From positions 1 through 9,327 of the forward strand of contig JALSRW010000444.1 of NCBI GenBank assembly GCA_026984595.1: a DNA stretch of 9,327 nt, read 5' to 3'. The notes below the pieces were generated by a model. That model made no database searches, had not been told where the DNA came from, and saw only the letters and a list, made by a program, of their open reading frames with translations. The DNA comes from Alphaproteobacteria bacterium (GTDB taxonomy: Bacteria > Pseudomonadota > Alphaproteobacteria > Geminicoccales > Geminicoccaceae). Below are positions 1-6,341 of the stretch, in pieces (positions within the stretch are counted from its first letter, which is position 1; every line of letters starts with the position of its first letter). A program made the translations under genes and the position numbers.

Positions 1-267
1 GGTGACCCGGCAGCCGTAGGCCAAGGCGAACAGACGGGCGGCGCCGCCGAGGCCGCTGCCGATATCCAGGAGCTCCATGCCGGGCTGCAGGGGCAGGCTT
101 TCGGCGAAGCGCTCGGTGGCCTTGCGCCCACCGACATGCATGTCCTCGCTGCCGATCAGGTCCTCCGGCCGCAGCCGCCCGGGATCGCGGCCCTGCGCCT
201 CCAGCAGCGCCAGCAGGCGGCTCGCGAGATCCTCCCGCGTATAATGCGCGGCGACCTGCTCTTCCAT
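1..267 (-). CDS. Class I SAM-dependent methyltransferase, N-terminal 89 residues (cut by window edge)
   Basis: The frame opens with ATG at 267 and runs without a stop to base 1, so only the first 89 codons are present. A Shine-Dalgarno-like AGGAG lies 9 bases before the ATG, which supports this start. Residues about 66-77 (LLDIGSGLGGAA) form the glycine-rich motif I of Rossmann-fold SAM-dependent methyltransferases. The preceding stretch, with PEDLIGSEDMHVGGRKAT, resembles the N-terminal region of small-molecule N-methyltransferases of the sarcosine/dimethylglycine or phosphoethanolamine type; this is recalled similarity, not a search result. The acceptor-binding part is outside the window, so the substrate is unknown. 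It lies downstream of the TRAP transporter in the same direction and may be co-transcribed with it. The methyltransferase fold is fairly sure, the specific reaction is not. Confidence 0.8.
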   Translation of the reverse strand, partial: MEEQVAAHYTREDLASRLLALLEAQGRDPGRLRPEDLIGSEDMHVGGRKATERFAESLPLQPGMELLDIGSGLGGAARLFALAYGCRVT

Positions 268-411
268 GGTGACGGTCTCCTTCCTCAGGCTCCGAGCAGC
301 ATATAGAGCCCGAAGGCGCCGAGGGCGATGCCGCCGATACGGGCCAGCGGCAGACCGGCCGGCGGCGGCGAACGCCGCGGCCCATGTTCACCCGTTCGTG
401 ATCGCGCGGTT
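268..411 (-). other. Gap between permease and methyltransferase with a start-less hydrophobic reading frame
   Basis: This 144-base stretch holds no complete gene that I can support. One minus-strand frame ending in TGA at 285-287 reads GLPLARIGGIALGAFGLYML then LGA and stop, which looks like a membrane helix. The stop is directly followed by the ribosome-binding site of the methyltransferase, as is usual behind a real gene. However, no ATG, GTG or TTG precedes the helix in that frame back into the permease gene. In the neighbouring frame, ATG at 385 would give MGRGVRRRRP, and a one-base shift would join this to the helix to make a protein of about 33 residues. It could be a frameshifted or decayed small membrane protein gene, a lost permease tail, or chance. 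No promoter or terminator is evident. Confidence 0.3.
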
Positions 412-2199
412 TCAAAACGGGCTGAGCGCGCCGAGCGGCAGAGCGAGCAGGAGAAGCGCCAGGCCGGCCACCAGACCGCCGGTCACCGGCCGCGCACGCA
501 GCTCCCCGAGCGCCCAGGCGAGAGCGGCCAGCACCGTGCCGATCTTGACGAATGCGAGCAGCGCCGCGCCCGGTGCCGCCAGCGGATCGATCAGCGCCGG
601 CTCGACGACGAAACCGAGCGGCACCAGATAAAGGCCGAGCCCCAGCCGCATGGCGTGGAAGGCGGTCGCCAGCCAGGGTGCGCCGAGCATGCCCGAGGCG
701 ATGAACACGGTGCCGCAGACCGGCGGCGTGATGGTCGAGAGCAGCGCGTACCAGAATACGAACAGATGGGCCATCAGCCCCTCGAGGCCGAGCTGCTGCA
801 GGGCCGGCCCGGCGACCGAAACGGCGATCACATAGGCGGCGGTGGTCGGCACTTCCATGCCGAGGAGGAGACAGGCGAGTGCCGTCAGCAGCAACGCCGG
901 CAGGAGCCGGCCGCCGGAAAGGCCGAGGATGACACTCGTGACCTTGACCCCGAGCCCGGTGAGATTGAGCACGCCGATCACCAGCCCGGCGCAGATGATG
1001 ATCGAGGCGATGGCGGCGATCTGGCGGGCGGCATCGTGAATCGCCCGCTCCAGCCGACCGAGGACGGCCGCCGGCTCGAAGCGGAGACGGCGATCGGTGA
1101 GCAGCAGGGCGAAGGCCAGGAACACCGCCCAGGCGGCGGCGAGCTGGGCGGTGACCCCGCGCCCCAGCAAGAGCCACAGGAGCAGCCCCAGCGGCAGCAG
1201 GAAGAAGGGGACGGTGCGCAGCAAGAGATCGGTGGAGGGAAGATCCTCGCGGCCGATGGCGACCAGCCGGTGGCGCCGGGCGGCGAGATCGATACCCACC
1301 CAGCAGGCGAAGAAGAAGAGCAGCGCCGGCAGCAATGCCGCGGTCATCACCCGGCTGTAGGGGATCTGCAGCAGTTCGACCATGACGAAGGCACCGGCCC
1401 CCATCAGCGGCGGCATGATCTGGCCGCCGGTGGAGGCCACCGCCTCCACCGCCGCCGCCAGCGCCGGCGGATATCCGAGCCGCTTCATCATCGGCAGGGT
1501 GACGGCGCCGGTGGAGGCGACATTGGCGCTGGCCGAGCCCGAGAGCGAGCCGAACAGGGCGGAGGCGAGGACCGCCACCTTGGCCGCTCCCCCCCGGAGC
1601 CGGCCCGCGATGCGCATGGCCAGCGCCATGAAGCCGGTACCCGCCTCGCCGGCGGAGAGCACCGCGCCGAGAATGACGAAGATGGCGACGATGTTGACCG
1701 AAACCCCGGTGAGCGGCCCCCAGATGCCGGCCTCGGCGATGGTCAGATTGCCGAGCAGGCTGGCCCAGGGAATGCCGGGATGACCGAACTCGCCGGGGAT
1801 GTATTGGCCGAACAGACCGTAGAGAAGCGCCAGCACGGCCACCGTCGGCAGCGCCAGCCGCACCACCCGCCGGGCCATCTCCAGCACCGCCAGAATCAGG
1901 AGGATGGCGAGGCCGTACTGGAAACCGCCGACCAGCATGCCGTACTGTTCATCGAGCAGCCGGTAGTTCCAGACGATCCACAGCGCCCCCGCGATCGCGC
2001 CAATGCCGAGGATGCGGCCCGACCAGAGCGCGAAGCGGTTGGCGGCGGGTGCCAGCAGCAGCACCCAGGGCACCGCCAATGCCATGTGGATGGGGCGGCT
2101 CACGAGGTTCGAGAGCAGCCCCTCGAACAGCAGCCAGAGATGAAAGCCGACGGTGAGGGCGGCGAGGACGCGCTCGGCCCAGCGCCGCACCTCGGTCAC
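412..2199 (-). CDS. TAXI-type TRAP transporter fused permease (DctQ-like + DctM-like)
   Basis: This is a 595-residue, very hydrophobic inner-membrane protein and the translocating part of a tripartite ATP-independent periplasmic (TRAP) transporter, which uses an ion gradient to import substrate delivered by the binding protein encoded just upstream. The first ~125 residues resemble the small DctQ-type subunit, and the rest is the DctM-type subunit with about a dozen helices. Hallmarks of the large subunit are GSLSGSASANVASTGAVTLP (217-236), STGGQIMPPLMGAGAF (256-271), GMEVPTTAAYV (447-457) and STITPPVC (488-495). The start is GTG at 2199, with AGAGG 9 bases upstream, and lies 12 bases after the stop of the binding-protein gene. 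The C-terminus (about 574-595) is a last hydrophobic segment ending at TGA 412-414; some fused TAXI permeases carry a longer C-terminal tail. Family assignment is firm; the substrate is unknown. Confidence 0.92.
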   Translation of the reverse strand: MTEVRRWAERVLAALTVGFHLWLLFEGLLSNLVSRPIHMALAVPWVLLLAPAANRFALWSGRILGIGAIAGALWIVWNYRLLDEQYGMLVGGFQYGLAILLILAVLEMARRVVRLALPTVAVLALLYGLFGQYIPGEFGHPGIPWASLLGNLTIAEAGIWGPLTGVSVNIVAIFVILGAVLSAGEAGTGFMALAMRIAGRLRGGAAKVAVLASALFGSLSGSASANVASTGAVTLPMMKRLGYPPALAAAVEAVASTGGQIMPPLMGAGAFVMVELLQIPYSRVMTAALLPALLFFFACWVGIDLAARRHRLVAIGREDLPSTDLLLRTVPFFLLPLGLLLWLLLGRGVTAQLAAAWAVFLAFALLLTDRRLRFEPAAVLGRLERAIHDAARQIAAIASIIICAGLVIGVLNLTGLGVKVTSVILGLSGGRLLPALLLTALACLLLGMEVPTTAAYVIAVSVAGPALQQLGLEGLMAHLFVFWYALLSTITPPVCGTVFIASGMLGAPWLATAFHAMRLGLGLYLVPLGFVVEPALIDPLAAPGAALLAFVKIGTVLAALAWALGELRARPVTGGLVAGLALLLLALPLGALSPF

Positions 2200-2211
2200 G
2201 CGGGCCGGCCT

Positions 2212-3162
2212 CTACTGGAGGTTGGCAGGTAGCGTGAAGCCGGCTTCCTCGTAATAGCGCCTGGCACCCGGATGGAGCGGTGCGGCCAGGGTGACGAGGC
2301 CGTCCGGGGTCACCCCCTTCCACCAGGGCGAGGCGCTGGCCCGCTGCTCGCGGGTCTCCCAGTAGTCCTTCGTGAACAGATAGGCGGCCTCCTCCTCCAT
2401 CCCGGTCACCGTGTAGGCGCCCACCGGCAGGGAGGTGGTGACCACATCGGAATCCATCCCGGGATAGGTGCCGGCGGGAATGACGAGTTTGGTGCGCCCG
2501 GTCTCGGCCACCTGTTCGTCGGTCATCGACAGGATGCGCACCGGCACCGAGGCGGCCGCCTCCACCACATTGGGGGCCGGCCAGGAGCCGGCGGTGGCGA
2601 AGCCGTCGATCTGGCCGTTCTTGAGGGCGGCGACGGCGTTGCTGAGCTCGCTTTCGACCAGATTCACCCCTTGGACCCCGAACAGCTCCAGGGTGCGCTT
2701 GGCTTCGCGGGCGCCGAAGCTGCCCTTGCCGATGAGGAAGGTCTTGCCGGCGAGATCGGCGAAGCTCTCGATGCCGCGGTCGGCCCGCACCACGAAATGC
2801 ATGGTCAGGCTGGGAATCGGAAACAGCGAGCGCAGATTCTCGAAGGCCGGATTCGCGGGCGCGAAAGGCTTCTTGCCGGCCATGGCACGGCGGATCAGTC
2901 CGGGCGGGCTGGTGAACACATAGTTGCCGCTGCGGACCGCCGCTTCCTTGACATTCTGCACCGAGCCCTGGCTCTCCTCGACGGTGACGATGATCTCGCC
3001 CTCGGAAGCCTTCTTGACCGCTTCGGCGAGCTCGACGGCCATCTGATAGTAGGATGTCCCGGCCTTGGCCGATTTGTAGGTGATCCGCGTCTCGGCATCG
3101 GCCGCCTGGGAAAGGCCGAGCGCCCAACCCATGGCCAGCATCACCATTCCTAAGCGTCGCAT
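2212..3162 (-). CDS. TAXI family TRAP transporter solute-binding protein
   Basis: A 316-residue periplasmic receptor that captures the substrate and hands it to the permease encoded 12 bases downstream. The N-terminus (MRRLGMVMLAMGWALGLSQA, then ADA before Glu24) is a typical Sec signal peptide with likely cleavage after ADA. TAXI-family features are GTSYYQMAVELAEAV (35-49), VVRADRGIESFADLAGK (124-140) followed by GKGSFGAREA (145-154), LKNGQIDGFATAGSWPAPNV (180-199), GTYPGMDSDVVT (231-242) and HPGARRYYEEAGF (297-309). Length is usual for the family. The ATG at 3162 is preceded by GGGAGGT 8-9 bases upstream, which fixes the start. TAXI proteins from other bacteria have been linked to glutamate or other small organic acids, but the ligand here cannot be deduced. 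It is the first gene of the transporter unit. Confidence 0.93.
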   Translation of the reverse strand: MRRLGMVMLAMGWALGLSQAADAETRITYKSAKAGTSYYQMAVELAEAVKKASEGEIIVTVEESQGSVQNVKEAAVRSGNYVFTSPPGLIRRAMAGKKPFAPANPAFENLRSLFPIPSLTMHFVVRADRGIESFADLAGKTFLIGKGSFGAREAKRTLELFGVQGVNLVESELSNAVAALKNGQIDGFATAGSWPAPNVVEAAASVPVRILSMTDEQVAETGRTKLVIPAGTYPGMDSDVVTTSLPVGAYTVTGMEEEAAYLFTKDYWETREQRASASPWWKGVTPDGLVTLAAPLHPGARRYYEEAGFTLPANLQ

Positions 3163-3246
3163 CGCTGCTACCTCCCGTGCCCGTTCTCGTTGCGCCGTCC
3201 GGCGGCTAGCACAGATCGGCGATCCGGGCCAGATCGCCCCGGGACT
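3163..3246 (-). promoter_or_regulatory. Intergenic gap upstream of the TRAP transporter unit
   Basis: These 84 bases separate the universal stress protein gene from the TRAP binding-protein gene. It is the only gap between complete genes here long enough to hold a promoter. I could not recognise a convincing -35/-10 pair or operator. It holds the ribosome-binding site of the downstream gene (GGGAGGT) and the inverted repeat at 3218-3238. Whether transcription restarts here or reads through from the lipid genes cannot be settled from sequence. Confidence 0.3.
3218..3238 (-). terminator. Hairpin behind the universal stress protein gene (possible weak terminator)
   Basis: On the minus strand, GGCGATC and GATCGCC form a perfect 7-bp stem around a 7-base loop, beginning 8 bases after the stress-protein stop codon. 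No T run follows, so it is not a canonical intrinsic terminator. It may act as an RNA 3'-end stabiliser, a regulatory site, or be chance in GC-rich DNA. Confidence 0.3.
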
Positions 3247-4071
3247 TCAGGAGCTGGCCAGCACCGCCAGTTCGGCATGGGCGAGGATGTGCCGGGTGGT
3301 GCCGCCGAGAATGAGCTCGCGCAACCGCGAATGCCCGTAGGCGCCCATCACCAGGGTGTCGCAGCCGTGCTCGGCGGCCTTGCGGAGCAGGAAGGCGCCC
3401 AGCGGCTCGCCGACCTCGGCCACCTGCTCGCCGGTGACCTCGAGCTCGTGGCGGGTCAGCATGGCGATGGCCTCCTCGGCGCTCTCCGCTGCCTCCTCGC
3501 CGACCGTCAGCAGGGTGACGCCGTCGGCGTGCGCCAGCAACGGCAGGGCGTCGTGCACCGCCCGCGTCGCCTGCCGCGAACCGTTCCAGGCGATCAGGAC
3601 GCGGCGGCCGAGATCGGCCTTCCAGCCACCCCGCGGCAAGATCAGCACCGGCACCCCCGCCCCCATCGCCAGATGCTCGGCGAGGTCGGGCTCGAGCAGG
3701 TCGAGGCCGTGCAGATCGCTCTGCGGGGCCACCACCAGATCGCTGGTACGCGCCGCCTGCAGGGCCGCCACCGCCGGATCGCCCTCCACCGCGCGCCAGG
3801 CGACATCCGGCGCCAGTTCGGCGAGTGCCGCCTCGAACCGCTGCTGCAGCCGGGCGGCGACCTCGGCATTGGCGGCGCGCTGGGCCTCGATGATCTCCGG
3901 CCCGACATAGGCCGCCGCCTCGCCATATCCCAGCGGTACGACGGGCAATGGCATGATGTGGAGGCCGAGGACATGGGCGTCGAAGCGCTGGCCGAGTGTC
4001 CGGGCGGTGGCGAGCCGCTCGTCGAGGCGCGGATCCTCGGCGACCAGAACGAGAATGGTGCGATAGCTCAT
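3247..4071 (-). CDS. Universal stress protein, tandem UspA domains
   Basis: A 274-residue cytoplasmic protein with two UspA-type domains, about residues 1-147 and 155-274. The second domain carries the nucleotide-binding pattern GAYGHSRLRELILGGTT (243-259), matching the G-x2-G-x9-G-(S/T) type motif with an extra glycine, so it probably binds ATP. The first domain starts canonically (YRTILVLVAED) but lacks this motif at the matching place and is probably degenerate. The reading frame is open further upstream to 4209, but that extension is a Pro/Ala/Arg-rich run overlapping the previous gene. The ATG at 4071, with CGGAG 9-10 bases ahead and MSYRTILV as first residues, is the natural start. It lies 31 bases after the CDP-alcohol phosphatidyltransferase gene and 84 bases before the TRAP transporter genes. 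Some Usp proteins work with TRAP transporters (TeaD of the TeaABC system); a similar role here is inference. Confidence 0.9.
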   Translation of the reverse strand: MSYRTILVLVAEDPRLDERLATARTLGQRFDAHVLGLHIMPLPVVPLGYGEAAAYVGPEIIEAQRAANAEVAARLQQRFEAALAELAPDVAWRAVEGDPAVAALQAARTSDLVVAPQSDLHGLDLLEPDLAEHLAMGAGVPVLILPRGGWKADLGRRVLIAWNGSRQATRAVHDALPLLAHADGVTLLTVGEEAAESAEEAIAMLTRHELEVTGEQVAEVGEPLGAFLLRKAAEHGCDTLVMGAYGHSRLRELILGGTTRHILAHAELAVLASS

Positions 4072-4102
4072 GGCGGACACTCCGGATGATGGCCGGTCCC
4101 GT

Positions 4103-4753
4103 CTATGACGGCTCGCGCCGGCCCGGGCAAGGTGGGGAGGGGCGGGCCACCCGCAGCAACCGCCAGGCGGTGGCGATGCGGGCGGCGGTGGTGAGCCAGC
4201 ACATCGCACCGAACAGCACCGCGAGCAGCGGAAACCGGGCCGGCAGCAGCAGGGCCAGCAGGAAGAACAGGATGGTCTCGGTGCCTTCGGTCAGCCCGCC
4301 CAGATAATAGAGCGACTTCGGACCCCGCGCATCACTCTCCAGCCCGCGCCGGGCGGCCATGATGGCGAAGGCCAGAAAGGAGGAACCGGTACCCATGAAG
4401 GCGAACAGCAGGAAGGCGGCGGCCAGCGCGTTGCGGTCCGGATCGGCGAGGGCGAAGCCGAACACCAGGCCAGCATAGATCAGGAAGTCGAGGACGATGT
4501 CGAGAAACCCGCCGAGATCGGTGATCCGGTGCCGCCGCGCCAGCGCCCCGTCGAGACCGTCGCCCAGCCGATTGAACAGGAACAGCACCAGCGCCGCCGC
4601 AAAAGCGCCGGCCGCGATCGCGAGGACGGCCGCGACACCGACGGCGAAACCCGCCAGGGTCACCGCATTGGCGGAGATGCCGCGGCGATCGAGGACGGCG
4701 GCGAGGCGTGCGAGCGGCGGATCGATGACCGGGCGCAGGCGGGCGTCGAGCAC
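4103..4753 (-). CDS. CDP-alcohol phosphatidyltransferase family protein, substrate unknown
   Basis: A 216-residue integral membrane enzyme of the family that transfers a phosphatidyl group from CDP-diacylglycerol to an alcohol. The catalytic signature is complete: DGLDGALARRHRITDLGGF at 65-83 with D85 and D89 following, fitting D-x2-D-G-x2-A-R-x7-G-x3-D-x3-D. Hydrophobic helices lie around residues 31-61, 89-103, 109-133 and 160-195, and the C-terminal ~15 residues are Pro/Arg-rich. The GTG at 4753 is the likely start, 11 bases after the pssA stop, with GAGG about 9 bases ahead. It is clearly distinct from the neighbouring PssA: it is shorter and lacks the RLARFN-type region. The acceptor could be glycerol phosphate, inositol, another polar alcohol or something unusual; nothing visible decides. 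Its place directly behind psd-pssA argues for a role in membrane lipid synthesis. Confidence 0.88.
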   Translation of the reverse strand: MLDARLRPVIDPPLARLAAVLDRRGISANAVTLAGFAVGVAAVLAIAAGAFAAALVLFLFNRLGDGLDGALARRHRITDLGGFLDIVLDFLIYAGLVFGFALADPDRNALAAAFLLFAFMGTGSSFLAFAIMAARRGLESDARGPKSLYYLGGLTEGTETILFFLLALLLPARFPLLAVLFGAMCWLTTAARIATAWRLLRVARPSPPCPGRREPS

Positions 4754-4764
4754 GACACCCGGCC

Positions 4765-5631
4765 TCAGCCGCGCGGTCCACGCGGCTCGAGGGAGACGAT
4801 ACGCGACGCCCCGCCCTCCCCGCCGGCGGCCTCGGCCGGCGCCGGCTGCTCCGGCTCGCGCCGCTGCATGCGATGGGCGACGAGCACACTGACGGGGATC
4901 GACAGCAGGTAGAGAACCCCCATCACCGAGAGGGTGGTCCAGGGCTCGGTGACCAGGAACACCACCACCAGCATCGCCACCACCAGCACCGGCACGATAT
5001 AATGCGGCTCGACCCGGATCCGCTTGATGGAAAAGGTCGGCACCCGGCTCACCATCATCAGCGCCACGAACAGGAACATGGCGGCATTCAGACTCCAGCT
5101 CCGCATCACCCCCTCGCCCAGCACGAAGGAGGCGACCAGCGGCAGGAGCGCGAGGCCGGCCGCCGCCGGCGCCGGGATCCCGGAGAAGAAGTAGAGCGTC
5201 CAGCGCGGTTTTTCGGGATCCTCCAGCTCGACATTGAAGCGGGCCAGACGCAGCGCGCAGCAGGTAGCGAACAGCATCGCCAGCGCCCAGCCCACGCCGC
5301 GCACCTCGTGCAGGCTCCAGAGATAGACGATGATCGCCGGCGCCACCCCGAAGCTCAGGAAATCGGCGAGGCTGTCGAGCTGGGCGCCGAGCTTGCTGGT
5401 GATGCGCAGCATCCTCGCCGAGCGCCCGTCCAGCCCGTCGAAGACGATGGCCACGCCGATCAATGCCACCGCCAGCTCGTAGCGGGCATCGAAGGCGTAG
5501 CGCATGCCGGTGAGGCCGGCGCCGAGGCCGAGAATGGTGAAGAGATTGGGAACCAGATGCAGGAGCGGCCGTGCCCGCAGGCGGCGACGGCGCTCCCGGG
5601 CGCGCAGAACGTCCTTGCCGGGGCTCTTCAC
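4765..5631 (-). CDS. pssA: CDP-diacylglycerol-serine O-phosphatidyltransferase (phosphatidylserine synthase)
   Basis: Makes phosphatidylserine from CDP-diacylglycerol and L-serine in the inner membrane; the product is the substrate of the Psd encoded just upstream. The 288-residue protein has a basic N-terminus (residues 6-21), the CDP-alcohol phosphatidyltransferase signature DGLDGRSARMLRITSKLG (65-82) with D86 and D90, and the type II PssA region RLARFNVE (128-135) and YFFSGIPAPAAAGL (147-160). Several further helices follow to about 255. The last 30 residues are a polar Pro/Ala/Glu/Gly-rich tail. The start is GTG at 5631, overlapping the psd stop in GTGA, with GGGGAGGG about 6 bases upstream. 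The tight overlap with psd points to coupled translation. Length and neighbourhood fit alphaproteobacterial PssA. Confidence 0.93.
   Translation of the reverse strand: MKSPGKDVLRARERRRRLRARPLLHLVPNLFTILGLGAGLTGMRYAFDARYELAVALIGVAIVFDGLDGRSARMLRITSKLGAQLDSLADFLSFGVAPAIIVYLWSLHEVRGVGWALAMLFATCCALRLARFNVELEDPEKPRWTLYFFSGIPAPAAAGLALLPLVASFVLGEGVMRSWSLNAAMFLFVALMMVSRVPTFSIKRIRVEPHYIVPVLVVAMLVVVFLVTEPWTTLSVMGVLYLLSIPVSVLVAHRMQRREPEQPAPAEAAGGEGGASRIVSLEPRGPRG
4767..4787 (-). other. Perfect 7-bp inverted repeat at the pssA stop codon
   Basis: On the minus strand, AGCCGCG and CGCGGCT pair around the loop TGGACCG. The 3' arm ends on the first base of the pssA stop codon, and the next gene starts 13 bases later. 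It could modulate coupling or mark an RNA processing point, but there is no T tract. In DNA this GC-rich such a repeat can occur by chance. Confidence 0.3.
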
Positions 5632-6341
5632 GATACCCTCCCCTTTCGTGCTACCTGCGGACCCTCGAGCGCGGCCAGCACCGTCTCGCCGGCGATCGCC
5701 CGTTGCCCGACGCAGACCAGCGGGGCGGTGCCCGCCGGCAGATAGACGTCGCAGCGGCTGCCGAAGCGGATGAGACCGATGCGGTCACCCGGAGCCAGCT
5801 GCGCGCCCTCCTCGACGAAGCCCTTGATGCGGCGGGCGACGAGGCCGGCGATCTGCACCAGACCGACTTCCCTGCCGGTCTCCGACAGGATGCGGAAACT
5901 CTGGCGCTCGTTCTCCTCGCTCGCCTTGTCCAAGGAGGCGTTCAGGAAGCGACCGGCGTGATAGGCCCTGCGCAGGAGCCGCCCCGGCACCGGCGTGCGG
6001 TTCACATGGACGTCGAACACGTTCATGAAGACGCTGACACAGGGCAGAGGCTCGCTGCCGAGCTCCAGTTCCGGCGGGGGCACGCGGCTTGCGACGCTCT
6101 GGACGATGCCGTCGGCCGGGCTGGTTACCAGATCGGGATCGAGCGGCGTCACCCGCGGCGGATCGCGGAAGAAGAAGACGCACCAGGCGGTGGCCAGCAG
6201 CCCCAGCCAGAACAGCGGCTCCCAGAGAAAGCCGAGGATCACCGCCACCGCGAAGAAGAGGGCGATGAACGGCCAGCCCTGACGGTGGATGGGCACCAGC
6301 ACCCGATCGAGCAGGCCGGTGGGTGGCTCGATGTTGGTCAC
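5628..6341 (-). CDS. psd: Phosphatidylserine decarboxylase proenzyme (short form)
   Basis: Decarboxylates phosphatidylserine to phosphatidylethanolamine at the inner membrane. The 237-residue length fits the short Psd class common in alphaproteobacteria. Two hydrophobic segments near residues 24-57 are followed by FFRDPPR (57-63), SPADGIV (74-80), FMNVFDVHVNRTPVPG (105-120, with the conserved histidine H112), ENERQ (143-147) and RFGSRCDVYLP (192-202). In this family the proenzyme cleaves itself between Gly and Ser, here G194 and S195, and the serine becomes the pyruvoyl cofactor; the residues needed are present. The start is GTG at 6341, overlapping the stop of the FkbM gene by 4 bases (GTGA), with GGAGAGG about 6 bases upstream. 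The stop overlaps the pssA start in the same way, so the three genes are almost certainly co-translated from one message. Confidence 0.95.
   Translation of the reverse strand: MTNIEPPTGLLDRVLVPIHRQGWPFIALFFAVAVILGFLWEPLFWLGLLATAWCVFFFRDPPRVTPLDPDLVTSPADGIVQSVASRVPPPELELGSEPLPCVSVFMNVFDVHVNRTPVPGRLLRRAYHAGRFLNASLDKASEENERQSFRILSETGREVGLVQIAGLVARRIKGFVEEGAQLAPGDRIGLIRFGSRCDVYLPAGTAPLVCVGQRAIAGETVLAALEGPQVARKGRVS

Noticed and set aside
328..2232. Plus-strand open frame of 634 codons opposite the permease gene
   Set aside because: Its translation is a low-complexity Gln/Glu/Arg/Gly/His-rich run with no domain, as expected opposite a hydrophobic GC-rich gene. The minus-strand frame has clear TRAP permease motifs.
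1949..3127. Minus-strand open frame of 392 codons spanning the binding-protein and permease genes
   Set aside because: It is another frame of the same strand through two well-supported genes, and its Arg/Gly-rich translation shows no recognisable motif.
2272..3153. Plus-strand open frame of 293 codons opposite the TRAP binding-protein gene
   Set aside because: No motif, Gly/His/Ala-rich, and it mirrors a gene with a signal peptide and clear TAXI features.
4072..4209. 46-codon N-terminal extension of the universal stress protein
   Set aside because: It is Pro/Ala/Arg-rich, overlaps the phosphatidyltransferase gene, and the Usp domain begins exactly at the ATG at 4071.
4873..5745. Plus-strand open frame of 290 codons opposite pssA
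   Set aside because: His/Gln/Arg/Glu-rich low-complexity translation; opposite an enzyme gene with an intact catalytic signature.
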